In this document: piece by piece, positions 24,963 to 36,600 of the stretch | How the letters are laid out: each line of letters opens with the position of its first letter | Position numbering within the stretch: the stretch's first letter is position 1 | NCBI RefSeq assembly: GCF_010389155.1 | Contig: NC_057767.1 | Span: 9,407,765 to 9,471,764 of the forward strand | Origin: Erigeron canadensis | Taxonomy: Eukaryota > Streptophyta > Magnoliopsida > Asterales > Asteraceae | Direction of reading: 5' to 3' | Length of the DNA: 64,000 nucleotides | The notes under the pieces: model-generated | What the model was told of the DNA's origin: nothing | The model's database searches: none | The model's input: the letters and a program-made list of their open reading frames with translations, nothing else | Translations under genes and position numbers: made by a program

Positions 24963-25464
24963 AACCCGAGGGGAAAGTTACATTCTAAAACCTCAAATGC
25001 TAAACCCTAAAATGCTAAAGCCTACAGATGGGGGACAAATGTATACGGTACACTTAAGGGTTTAAGGTTGCTAACCCTACAACTTAAAACCCTAAACCCT
25101 AAGCTACATTGTAAAACCCGAGGGGAAAGTTACTTTCTAAAACCTTAAATGCTAAACCCTAAAATGCTAAAGCCTACAGATGGGGGACGGATGTATACGG
25201 TACGCTTAAGGGTTTAGGGTTTGAAGTCGTAGGGTTAGCCTAACGACTAACCCTACAATTTCAAACCCTAAACCCTTAGCTACATTGTAAAACCCGAGGG
25301 GAAAGTTGGATTCTAAAAACAGCGGAAAAGCTAAACCGTAATGGCTAAAATATATGGGCCAAAGGCCCAATAGTCTTTACATATCTGATGAAGATTACAT
25401 ATTTGATGGAGATTAAAATGCTAGAGTGGGCCAAAGGCCCAATACGCAAGGTGTTTCTAATACG

Positions 25465-25733
25465 AAACACATTGTGTTTTGGTTCAGGTAGTTCCTACAA
25501 TGGTCATACACATGATGTTTCAAGTTCAAAACACATTGTGTTTTGGTTTCGAGAATTCATAAATGGCCATACACAAGATGTTTCAAATCGAAAACACATT
25601 GTGTTTTGGTTTCGAGAATTCATAAATTGGCCATACACAAGATGTTTCAAATCCATAACACATTGTGTTTTGGTTTTGAGAGTTCATAAATGGCCATACA
25701 CAAGATGTTTCAAATCCAAAACACATTGTGCTG
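25465..25733. repeat. 63-bp tandem repeat with palindromic aacacattgtgtt core
   Basis: The core acacattgtg occurs at about 25468, 25531, 25594, 25658 and 25721 (spacing 63, 63, 64, 63). Between cores lie a gaattcataaatggccatac block and acaagatgtttcaa. A 129-codon open frame (25388-25777) spans it with a 21-residue repeat because 63 is a multiple of three. Confidence 0.85.
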
Positions 25734-25992
25734 CGGTTTCCAGTAGTATTGCTAATGAAGCAGAAGTTGACAAATGAAAGAAAAACTTAAAGAAAGTATC
25801 CATTACTAGAAAATCTGCAAAAAAAGCAATTTATAACAATCAAATCCATCATTTTCCTAAGTCATTATGCTATACAGCTCAACTATGCATCAGGCTCAAA
25901 CCCATCAGAAGACCTTTTAAACTAAAAAGTTTCAAATCTAGAATGTAAAAGCATTAAACCTGAACTACAAAATGATTTTAAACAGAATCAAA

Positions 25993-27615
25993 AAAAAAAT
26001 CTGAATAGAATTTACGTTGGTCCCTATTTTTATTGAGCTTCAATAACAAGCCTTCTAACTTCTTCTTGGTCATAACTATTGATGAACTCTGTTGCTTGTT
26101 CCAAATTCCTTTTAGAATGCTTGTTCATCTCGTGAGACAGAATCTTTGCTGCATATCGATGCCTTAGCCTACTTATCTTGACAACTTGTTCACCTGACTC
26201 ACTTGGCAGATCACAGCTCCAATTCTCATCAGGATGTCCTATATAGCATTCCCTGTGGCCCCATTTTCCTCAACAAATACAAATAAGTGAGGTCTTTCCT
26301 CTAATAACTCATAGGCGTCAACCTGCACTAGCAATATTATTCATTAAAAAACCTATAAAATGAAACATACGACTATATGTGAAAGCATCACACTCACCTC
26401 CTCTAGAAAGCAAATTGCACAAAGTCCTCCGAGCTGATTAAAGGAAATATCTACCACAATATTCTTCACGAGACACTTTATAATCCACCTACAATTTTAT
26501 CATCACATGCCAATAACAATGAATATCTATGACAATAAATTAGGAAAAAGAAATTGACCAGCTCCTTAGCAACAAACTAGTGTGGTAGTGGAGGTTGGGT
26601 GATGAGTCAAACTGTTTTGCATAGAAGCAACCATAACGTAAACTTTAAGGCCAAGTCAAAACAGGTTTGATCGATTTGCCAACAATTCTTTGTCCATAAT
26701 GAAAACGTCACAACTAGTTCTCATACTTAATATGATCATAAAATATGTTTATTAAAACAGTGACCACTTCATAGCGAAATTTGGGATGTTGTCGGCAGTT
26801 AAGTACAGTTTGGGCAACTTTCAACCATTGGATGAGTTTTGACCACTAATTTCTTAGCTAAACATATGGTTTTAACCATGTTGCCTATTTATCAATAAGA
26901 TACAACCCAAATTTCGATTGAAATGAGGCAATGTTAATATTACCCTAGACTTACTTTTCCTAACACCTATCATGGTCATCTCATATTAGCACATTATTAT
27001 ATGTACGTGGCAACTGAGTAGGACAGGCTTTTTGGTACCAGGCTAATAATGGTGGGGGGTCAATAAAGGTAAAAGCAAAACTTTTCATCTTCGAGTAAGT
27101 GGATTTCAAATGTCATAACATATGCTAAAAGAGAATAGTGAATTTCATAGATAACAATACAAAAGACAAAAACGGAAGTTGAACAGGCTTTAAGCCAAAC
27201 ATAAGCTTGTAAACCAATCTGCTACAAACCAACGTTTGCACAATGTAAAACAGCTCGTTGTTGACAGAAATTCAAATACTAAGGCATGCGTAAAACTTGG
27301 ACAGAAAACGATGATATGGTATCAAGATATCACAACACAATATTCCAGCTATCAAGAGAGTATGATATCATAATAATATAGGTATTGAACAGGGTCGTAT
27401 AAAAATAAAAATAAAAATAATGAAGAATACACGTACTTCTACTTGAATGTATTGCACTTCCTTAACATGAAATTCTGCATTCTCATTCTTCTCTAACAAA
27501 TCACAAACTTCTCTAGCCCATGAATCTTTCAAGTTTGGATTGTTGCTGAAGGCAGTTAAGTTAATATCCCCATCAGGTAGATACCTTTTAAGAGGTACCG
27601 ACCAAATGTAAAAAC
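25993..27615 (-). pseudogene. captured poly(A)-polymerase/OAS1-like nucleotidyltransferase fragment, chimeric
   Basis: Exon-like blocks on the minus strand: 27615-27437, 26488-26398 and 26322-about 26030. The first two encode SVPLKRYLPDGDINLTAF, WAREVCDLLE, FHVKEVQYIQ and then NIVVDISFNQLGGLCAICFLEE. These are the catalytic region (GS...DxDxT-type) and following strands of the plant nucleotidyltransferase/PAP-OAS1 substrate-binding superfamily. The family's TFGSVPLK is broken by a one-base deletion, and a two-base deletion follows the second acceptor, so it is dead. The third block has no resemblance to the continuation of that family; it reads VDAYELLEERPHLFVF, then shifts frame to end LVIEAQ, and probably derives from another gene. 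The fusion is typical of Pack-MULE cargo. Downstream substrate-binding exons are absent. Confidence 0.6.
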
Positions 27616-28555
27616 CTACAAACCACAAAAGAATACCAAAAGGGACATGAAGAATGCAACTTTTAGGAAATGTTCTGTTTGAAAAGAGACCCAATCTTAA
27701 AGCTTTTAAGAGTGTCTACTCCTATGCATAATCCCCTAAATCACCTAGAATCCTACATTTTAGTAAAATAAACAACAAGTGAAGATAAAACACAAAGCCA
27801 ATAGTTATTGTAAATAAGCACCACTTATGTAAAAAGCACAACGGCAATGCTCTTTGTCACACGATTGAAACAGTTGCCAATAAATACCAACTAAACAAAT
27901 CAAAACACAATCACACATATAACTGAAGCACAATGAGAAAGAAATGTCAAAGACCAGAACTATCCAGACTACCAACACCCAAGACCATAACCAGACTACA
28001 AAAACTAATATTCAAAATAGCAACATCGACCAAGGTTCAGAAATACAAACATAAATCCAGTATTCAACTCCTGAAAAGTTAAATTCAGCACACACTGTTA
28101 CACACACAATGGTTCACACACCCATATTCAGATTCAGGTTAAACGAAAATGACGTCAACAAATATAAATTGAGAACACGCAGTTACACACACTAATTCAC
28201 ACACATATATCAATTAATGACAAAAACAACGTCAGATCTATAGTAACATCACAATCTCGAAATCATCAAATTCATCAGATATTGAACAAAAATTGATTCA
28301 CTCACATAATCAAATTGAACAAAACGACGTCGAATTAACCGTGACAGTTAAAATCTAAATTCGAAACATAAAATTCAATAATTACTTAAACAAATACACA
28401 GGCACTTATGTATAGATATAGTTATAGATACAAAGACTTAGGATAGCATTAAATCAGAAATCGGAGAATTGAAATAACACAATTACTTAAACAAACAAAA
28501 TTACTATAGATACATATATATAGAGATTCAAAAAGAATATACCTACAATGATCAG

Positions 28556-28740
28556 AAAAAACTCATCATGAATCGATTAAACATAATTAATCGCGAAGTA
28601 CGCTGGATTATAGACGGCGGCCGGAGAAAAAAGGAGTCAGGAGAAGAAAGGGAGGGCGGAGAGGAAAGAGAGCGAGAGGGAGAATTAGGGTTGAGATCTG
28701 GAAAGAATGAGAAGCTGAATGTGTTTTGGGGGTTTTGCTT
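28556..28740 (-). promoter_or_regulatory. captured promoter/leader at the right end of the MULE-like element
   Basis: On the minus strand, a CT-rich leader (ctctcgctctctttcctctc) with aaccctaa motifs runs inward from the right TIR towards the nucleotidyltransferase exons, ending in a GTAG-like acceptor near 28543. It mirrors the leader at the left end. Plus-strand frames here (28568-28801) are shadows. Confidence 0.4.
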
Positions 28741-29024
28741 ACGTGGTGAAAGACGGATATACCCGTCCGTGTTAAAATTTTATGTATGGAGGAACTCTTA
28801 ATCTGAGCCGTAGATCTTGATAGATGGATGGCTAGGATTTGTTTCCTGGTTTTCACAAAAAAAAAGTTTGTAAATGATCTTTTCACTATAACTATAACTC
28901 TATAAGTTATAGTATTAACTTAAAAGTTTTAATATTAAGAAATGTTAGCATGTACTCCGTAATAAAATGTGTGAATACAAATAATTCTTTCTTAAAATTA
29001 ATTCTCATCTTAATAGCCTTTGAC

Positions 29025-29480
29025 TAACCTGATTCTGGTTTAGATCCAGAGAAACCGGTTCCGGTATCAGTAGCTCAAACAAGCAGCTGGGGTGCTTTTA
29101 AATTAAAGGGTGGTTAAGAAGGATAACTTATTTATTTAAGACAATATCATAAAGCAAGGACCTCTTATCTATTTGGAATACAAATTCGATCAATCGCTTA
29201 GATGGCGAGTCTCCCATTTAATTTCTCTCTACTATATCTATGAAGGCTATGAGCCTATGAAGGAAATCGTTCATATAATGCTTTGATCCCATGTACTATA
29301 TTGGTAACTTCAAGACCCTCCTGTTGAGTCTTTTTTATCGAATGTAAGTCGAAACTTTCGAAAGCGCACTCATTCTTCCCAAAATCTCTTAAGAGAAGAA
29401 AGATCTACGCTACGAAAAGGAGTGAGCGGAGAGATCATTTTGATAAAAGTTGAACCCGACTAGGCCTTCAACAACGTCAT
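29025..29480 (+). other. organelle-like (possible NUMT) sequence block
   Basis: About 450 bp are more GC-balanced than the surroundings and read like plant mitochondrial intergenic DNA. They include a short open tail DPEKPVPVSVAQTSSWGAF ending KLKGG-stop at 29040-29118. I cannot name the source gene, so this is a compositional impression only. Confidence 0.25.
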
Positions 29481-29619
29481 GGTCAACTCATCTACAATAA
29501 TGTTGTTATTTTATCAAGTAAGTTTTAATTCTTTTTTAAACTTATTATAGATCAAAGATTTTCTAGGACATAGTTTGAATAACTTAGGTAAAGATAACTA
29601 CTCATATTTCGTAAAATGC

Positions 29620-30288
29620 AAGATTGGAAATGAATCGTATTTTTAAATATTTTTAATTGTTAAAATACAACTACCATTTTTGGTAATCCTATTTGATATA
29701 TATATATATATAGTATCATATTATCTCATACCAATTTAATGTTTATGTTTGACATTTTGGATTTCTTTTTTTTGAACTTTGTTATTTTTGTTTGTGTTAT
29801 ATTAAACTTGATGTAAAATATATAAATGGTTTGACTTTTAAAACCTATTTTATATTGATATATTTTTCATCAATTATTATAATAACACAAATCATAATAT
29901 TCAAGGTTAATGTTACATTTGGAAAGTAAATTATAACATCTAAATTGAAATGGAAGATTGGAAATGAATCGTATTTTTAAATATTTTTAAGTGTTAAAAT
30001 ACAACTACCATTTTAGTAATCCTATTTGATATATATATATATATATATATAGTATCATACTATCTCATACCAATTTAATGTTTATGTTTGACATTTTGGA
30101 TTTTTTTTTTAAACTCTGTTATTTTTGTTTGTGTTATATTAAACGTAAAATATATAAATGGTTTGAGTTTTAAAACCTATTTTACATTGATATATTTTTC
30201 ATCAATTATTATAATAATACAAATCAAAATATTCAAGGTTAATGTTACATTTGAAAAGTAAATTATGACATTTAAATTGGAATGGGAG
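29620..30288. repeat. 334-bp tandem duplication
   Basis: The segment beginning agattggaaatgaatcgta at 29621 recurs at 29955 and the two copies match almost throughout, differing in (TA)n length and small indels. The internal tttttgtttgtgttatatta resembles the Stowaway MITE at 51144, so the unit may be derived from a MITE. Confidence 0.8.
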
Positions 30289-30289
30289 A

Positions 30290-31237
30290 ATATTATTTTG
30301 TTAAAAAAAAGAAAGAAAAAAGAATAAGAATATATTGAAAACTATTGGAAATATGGGCTGAATAGAGTAGGGTAACACTACATGTTTATATGATCCGAAA
30401 TGGAATGGCGTTTGTGATTTGTAAATGCAATATAACAAAAGGGTGGTAATACACTTTTGTAAATCATCACTTTTACTTTAAATCACTTTGGAGATCTTTA
30501 ACGAATACAAATCTATTAATGTTTAAAGTTGATTCAACCCTACTTATTAAGTTGGATCAACTTTAAAGGTATCTTATCCAAAATTTTCATTTTTTTTTAT
30601 CCTTGTACTAGGAATTTTGTTTCTGACCTTGTTAACCTCAACATAAGCACCTCACATGAGAGACATTTTAGTCATTTCATCCATAATTTTCAATATTCAG
30701 ACAAATCCTTTTTAATTGGTTTTCAAAGAAGATAGCTGAAAAAACAAAAGTCTCCTAATGTCTTAACAAGGCAAAATGGACGTACGTTAGGGAGACAGAC
30801 GTTGATAGAAAACGATAACTACAAGGATGAGCGTTAACATACGCAAGTATTTTTTCTTAATAAAATGACAACCACAATGGGCATTTATATAATTAACTAA
30901 AAGAATTAAAAAGATTTTTCATTTTTTGCTTGTCCCTTTTTAATAATAATAATATTATTAAAGCAAACTTATAACCCGCATAAAACGTGGAAGAACCATA
31001 TAAAAACATTAAACTTGTATATATATAGAAAGCTAGAAAAAAAATTTAAATTAAAAGATATAAGATACTAAGAGAATAAAAAATGTACCGTCATGAGATT
31101 TTCTTTGATTACCTTATTTATCTTGTATTTTAATCATCTTTTAAAGGAAAACTTAATTAGAATATGCAAGATCGATCAAAATCATCAAACTAAAAAAAAA
31201 AAGAATCTGCAACTTGTAAATAAAAACACTCATTAAA
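30290..31237. other. AT-rich DNA left of the gypsy element
   Basis: Nothing recognised. The last 20 bases or so may be the start of the older LTR continuing at 40019, since the young element interrupts it. Confidence 0.4.
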
Positions 31238-33633
31238 TGTGACATCCGTCACCAAAATCGGTACTTTATTATAGCCTCTAACTTAAATTCCAAATTTATT
31301 GACTAGTCAATGTGCCTATATAGTATAACAAGTGTAGAATTTTGGTGAATAAAATCAATAATTATCAAAGTAATTTTTATAATTAATACAAGTAAATAGA
31401 AGTTGTATTTCTATTAGAACTCTTGTTAAATTATATATTAATATATATCCTAATTACATTCAAACTCTAAAACACTTATCCTTTTAATAAACAAAGAATT
31501 ATAACTTAATTAGAACTCTTGTCTTTAATAAATTATTGATCTTAATTTTAAACCAACTCAAATACTTCTCTCTACAAATATATATATATATATATATACA
31601 TTTTTAGTTACAAAAAAAAAAACGAAAACAAATTTTCCCTTGTTGATGCTGCCATCGATCTACATGCCACCCCAAGAATCAAAGTTTCATAATCTATTTT
31701 AACAAAAGTATTAATCCTAAAGATCTCTTGGATTTTGGTATCTAAGGAGTGATCATCAATCTTGGGGTAAATTACTTATCTTTTCTTTTCATATATACAA
31801 CTATATTTTTTTTTATTGATCTTTTGTTTATAAGTAGCCTATTTGATGAATACATATTATGGCAAATTTATAATAATGAATTGAAGTTTTTTTTTAAGGT
31901 TAAATCAAAAGCTTGAAGTATAAATTATATTAATGTTAAAAGTTTATGTATTTATTGTATTATAATAATTAATGTAATTAGAGAAATTCAATTATGAAGG
32001 CATGAAAATCATAATAACAGATGTAAATAGGTGTTGGAAAGATTTGAAGGATTATATATGAATATTAGTTGTAGTAGTCTTTAAAACAGTAAGTTTGAGT
32101 TATTTCAGAATCTGGACAGATTCTGTTTGTTAACTTTGAAATGTCGTATCTTGGTCATGGAAGATGGTTAAGTCACTTTTTTGGTGTCTAAAATTAATTT
32201 CAGGAAATCTACTTTCTGGTGGAAGTGGTTTCGTGTCAAAATATGAAGTTTAAGGTTGTCAAACGAATTTTATAACAAAACTGCGCAAAGCTGAGTTTTC
32301 AGAACAGATTTAGGTCGACTTCAAATAGTCATATCTTGGTCGATTTTATGAACTGGAAGATTATTTTTTTCCAGAAACATTTTTAAGATGTTAAGAGTGT
32401 ACAGTAAAAAGTTAGATTTTTTTTGAAGCTTCGAAGGCCCTTAACTTTTATAAAACTTTTCTGTGCGCAAACAGTGAATTTATTAACTAGTCTGTAATTA
32501 TCGAATTTTTAAAAATAGTTCAAGAACAAAATAAATTCTGTAAAAATTCATTTAAGTATCTAACACATAAAAGTTACTGTGGTAAAAATTTAAGGACTTG
32601 GTTAGTTTGGGTGATCTAGAATAAAAATTGATAAAGTTACCAAAAATGTCAGCGAATAAGAGCTTGTAGAACTAAATCATAAATCATTAAAACAAATACT
32701 CTATATCAAGTTATGTGACTTGTAACTTAATAATAGATGACAAATCAGTTGGGAATATTTTGAAAGTAGCCATATATGTATATATCATCAAATACGGGTT
32801 ACAATGGACGGTTCTTGACCATGTCCATAATTGTAACTTGTTCATATATACGTTGTGTAGATTCTAGCGACCTTATTGGACTTTGCACAACTGATTGCTG
32901 ATTGAGGTGAGTTTCGTGGCCCCTTTTTATATTATTTCTTTGGGGGAAAATGATGCTCAAAACACTTTTCATTTCTTTACTAGCTGTGCCAAAACTTGTT
33001 TGTTTTCATGGACAAATACGTGTAATTATGAAATGTGTATGTTAGCTTGCTTGAATTGATTTCTTTGATGCAATAGATGTCTTTTGATATCTATTGAAGA
33101 CTATTGGAAAACTATCGACCAACTTTATACTCCAGCTGGTAGTTGTTGGTATTTAAAGCATGATTGAGTTGTTGGCAGGAGTGATGGGGATTGTGTTGTT
33201 GGATAACTATGATGGCATTGATCAGTATTTAGTATGCTACTACATGTTTATATTTACACTATTGTCCAAAACTTGATAAATCATGCACAACAATCTCATT
33301 TGTATTCCTTTAAACCTACGAACTCACCAACGTTATGTTGACATTTTCGAGCATTCATTTTCAGGTGATAACAATGCTTAAGAAGATTGAGCTTTTGGAC
33401 TTTAGGAAGACCAATAAATAGATCCTTCATGGACTCCTAGATTGCATGTGAAACATTGAACACTATTTGCAATTGTTGCTTCTTTGCTATTTGAGGCGTG
33501 TTGCCTAGACTTTCCGTTTGTGAAAATTACATTTATTTGAATTTCATTTAGTATGACTCTATTATAAAGTCCATGTGCTATAACTATATCTTTTCGTCAT
33601 ATCCTACGATTCCGCCTAAGGTGGGGTGTGACA
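31238..33633 (+). repeat. 5' LTR of the gypsy element
   Basis: TG...CA ended, 2,396 bp. Contains the GTGAGT donor-like motif at 32907, the acgaactcaccaac block at about 33318 and a TTTTCAG acceptor-like site ending at 33364. Also carries a (TA)n tract near 31580. Confidence 0.92.
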
Positions 33634-33636
33634 GAT

Positions 33637-33648
33637 TGGTATCAGAGC
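33637..33648 (+). other. primer-binding site (initiator tRNA-Met)
   Basis: tggtatcagagc begins three bases after the left LTR, the standard complement to the 3' end of plant initiator methionine tRNA. It primes minus-strand cDNA synthesis in most plant Ty3/gypsy elements. Confidence 0.93.
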
Positions 33649-36600
33649 CGTGGTTATAGAGAATTAGGTGGTTTGACCTAGACTATAACCTAAGTTCCCA
33701 CATGTAGCATGCATAATAGGGACTATATGTGCATTATATATATATGTCTAATCATTCATGAGTTGTTTCACTTATTTGTGACCAATATGTGTTTTGTTAT
33801 GTGAAATAGGTGCTTGTATATGTTTATGTTACTCATATAATACTAATATGTTCACTATGAACCTATGATCACTAGTAAATCCTGCATTATTAGATTTAGC
33901 TTGTTTGGCAATACTTCTATGGGGGTTGTGGTAGTTTTGAGAATTTCTAATATTTAGACCTATAATCACCTTAGTTGTTTAAACTTCTGGTTATAAATAG
34001 TGATGTTGGATATTGAAGGTAAACACATCACATAACACGACATTAGGAAACTAGAAGTGGAGCATATATAAGTCTCCATCGTCCTCTTGAGTACAACTTA
34101 GAAACCTTCTCTTTTGCTTTCTATAGTGACACATTATAAACATGTAGTGACTTAATGACCTGATGTTCTTAGCGTAGATAACACTCCACACAGGAAAGTA
34201 TACATATTCGAGAATGGGAAGAACTAGGGTGACCATGCAAAGTAAATTACAATCACGGGTGCACACGTTATTGTAATTTGCAATGCATGCTAATCTTGGG
34301 GAATCCCATTGTCTAGGGTCATAGTGATATGGTTTTAGATCTGTATGGTTAAATGTATGGTAGCTCCTCTCCCATATCATTTTTTTTAATCAGTCTAGAT
34401 TATAGTCTCAAAATATACCTTAAAAATAGAAACTCGTTTCAATAACAACTATAACCATTTCACTTTAAAAGACTATTTCTATTATATGCGAAAAATCCTT
34501 AATCAAAATCCTTATAATAAATGTTAGATAATGCGGAAAAAAAGCACCACTTCAACATATATAATTAGTCATGCGTGCGCAAATATATATATATTTGTGT
34601 ATGTATAAATAATAATACAAATAACACCTAATCCAAAATTTATACCTATCACAAATCTCATAATTATTTTTCCTATTTAGTTATTTTATCGGTTCTTTAA
34701 TCATCTCATTTAATTATTAAATTCAAGTATTATATCATTTTGTAACCTATTTATATAATTACCATTTTAAAATCTTATATTATCATCATTATGTGGTAAT
34801 ATAGATCCCAAAATAAGCCTCAAACACCATAGATTTTCATGCTCTATTTAAGAGACCATCATGGTAGGTTATCCTTGACTCGACAAAGTAATGTAGAAAG
34901 TGAATGTAACCCTTCGTAAGCATTTTGGAAAGCTAAACCAATCATTGAGCAAGTGTTCAACTGTCACCTAAAGAAAGTGTCTAGAGTATCTTTCTAATAG
35001 TTATATAATAAAATATTGTTGGGCTAGCACGAGATGAATTCATATCTCTCTCATTTTGTTGAAAATTTTAGATGATAGATTTTTAACTCTATATCTATTA
35101 ATCCTTATTTGTAAATTTTTTTTCTAAACTCATTTGTTCATCTTATTTTTATTATAATAATAAGTTTTAGTTCACTATCTTATACATATTGCTAAATAAT
35201 TATTTTCATATACGAAAATTTATACTCATTTATAGTAATCATAACAATCTTATTTAGCAAGCTAGTGTAGCTAGCAAGACATATACAACAAATATAAGGC
35301 ACATAATCAGAAACAACTTAAAGGCCAAGAACATTATCAAGTAAACTCAAATGAAGTCCAATAATTCCACGCATGAATGTATAATCCCACATTAACCCAA
35401 AACATACCAAAGAAACATATAGTTGATATAATACTATCACTTCATTTTTACTACAAAGCAAAATTATATGATGGACGTTTGAATGATGCCCCGTAAGTGG
35501 GAGAAAATTTTTATATTACCTCAATTTATTTAGTCAAGTCATTCGCAATCTTATTAAGTGAATCCTCCTTCAACTACATTAAGTTTAACTAAAGAGGTTG
35601 TTATATATTAATACTATTACCAAATAATATATTACAGTTGATTAGTCGGGTTGTCCATAACAATAAAATCCCTAGTATTGAGGTCTTGAATTAAGATACG
35701 TTGAACACTTAAAAAAAAATAATAATAATAACAATATGAGGGCCATTTTTAAGGGTAGGTGAAAGAAGGAAGGTGAAATAAGAGGGTGAAGTTGGTGAAC
35801 AATTATGGGGTGGATGCGAAATGGGTTAAGGTGATGAAAAGATAATGATTATATTCAGCTATGGTTTTGTAGACCTTATTCATTGCTACTATCTTGTTTT
35901 ATATTATTTTAATTGGTGATATTATGAGTATATAGTGGGGTATTAAATTTGAAGGGAATGGTTAAGGGAGGAAAGAAAAAGGGGAAGATGGTGAGAAAAT
36001 GGAGTTGGCGTGACAGTAAAAAGTATTAATGGAAATGGTGAACGGTTAATAATGGTCTAAGAAACAAATCAAATTGGTCAAAGCACAAAATGTATCACCC
36101 TAGCTACATTTAAAAAAAAAATAGAAAAGAAAGAAATAATATACTCTATCAGTTTTAACAAAATGAAAAAAAAAAAATCTATATATATATATAAAAAATT
36201 TCGTTTAAAACTATGTAATTTTCTTTTTAAGCTATATACTTTTTTTAATTTGTTTTTTTTTTATTAAATTTCAAAGCTTCGAATTAAAATACGAATTCTT
36301 TTGTAATATGTTGAATTACAAAATGAAATTCTATATCTTGTTTGTACACATTGAATTTTACAAAAATGAAAACTTATGCTGATCAATTCGAATATGTCAA
36401 CATTGTTATTGATCTACAGTTGATCGATGCCAAAATTTTTAGATCACTTGTGTCTGAAATAGACATTTAAGGGGTCTAGTGGTCTAGCTCGACGTCAAAA
36501 TTATTAAAACAGTTTTAAAGTTTTGTTCTCAAACGGCCAATTCAACCAAGTATACATAATACTATATGTTTAAAAATCTAACCAAAAAAAAAAGAACCAT

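Larger units (their letters stand above)
22255..25340. repeat. hairpin-rich satellite with telomere-like CCCTAAA motifs, split by an LTR
   Basis: About six units of 152-177 bp start with a gaggggaaagttacattct motif near 22265, 22443, 22615, 22788, 24970 and 25121 (a further start near 25298). Each carries several aaaccctaaa motifs and a long near-palindrome in which gggtttagggtttgaagtcg is followed within a few bases by its reverse complement. The array is interrupted at 22930-24962 by an LTR and resumes in exact phase afterwards. It is not a telomere: the motif is interspersed, not a pure head-to-tail (CCCTAAA)n run. Confidence 0.85.
18730..28856. mobile_element. large Pack-MULE-like element with captured gene fragments
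   Basis: The left end (about 18738-18830) and the reverse complement of the right end (28750-28856) share ordered blocks: aaaaccagg, then aaatc, an agatct block, ccagat/cagat, and aacacgga-ggg. This gives a divergent terminal inverted repeat of about 100 bp. A-rich flanks (aaaaaaaag at 18721 and again at 28857) could be the 9-bp target duplication but are low in complexity. Gene pieces with promoter-like 5' ends read inward from both termini, one of them a frameshifted nucleotidyltransferase fragment. Gene capture within long TIRs defines Pack-MULEs. No transposase was seen. The interior also holds a satellite and an LTR, so 10 kb is not the original size. Confidence 0.5.

Noticed and set aside
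24714..24963. Overlapping minus-strand frames rich in RRSG and CAAVG
   Set aside because: They translate the GC-rich palindromes of the LTR; the same happens in the sister copy at 58905-59247.
22255..25340. True telomere or internal telomere tract
   Set aside because: CCCTAAA motifs are interspersed in a 152-177-bp unit and occur in both orientations; there is no long pure array.
22255..25733. CRISPR array
   Set aside because: Repeat units are near-identical throughout with no unique spacers, and the DNA is plant nuclear.
25388..25777. 129-codon plus-strand open frame
   Set aside because: It is generated by the 63-bp tandem repeat, whose period is a multiple of three; no family resemblance, no promoter, and its repeat peptide is only a translation of the DNA repeat.
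34051..34380. 109-codon minus-strand frame within the gypsy interior
   Set aside because: Antisense to the element's legible pol remnant and without gag-pol motifs; chance frame.
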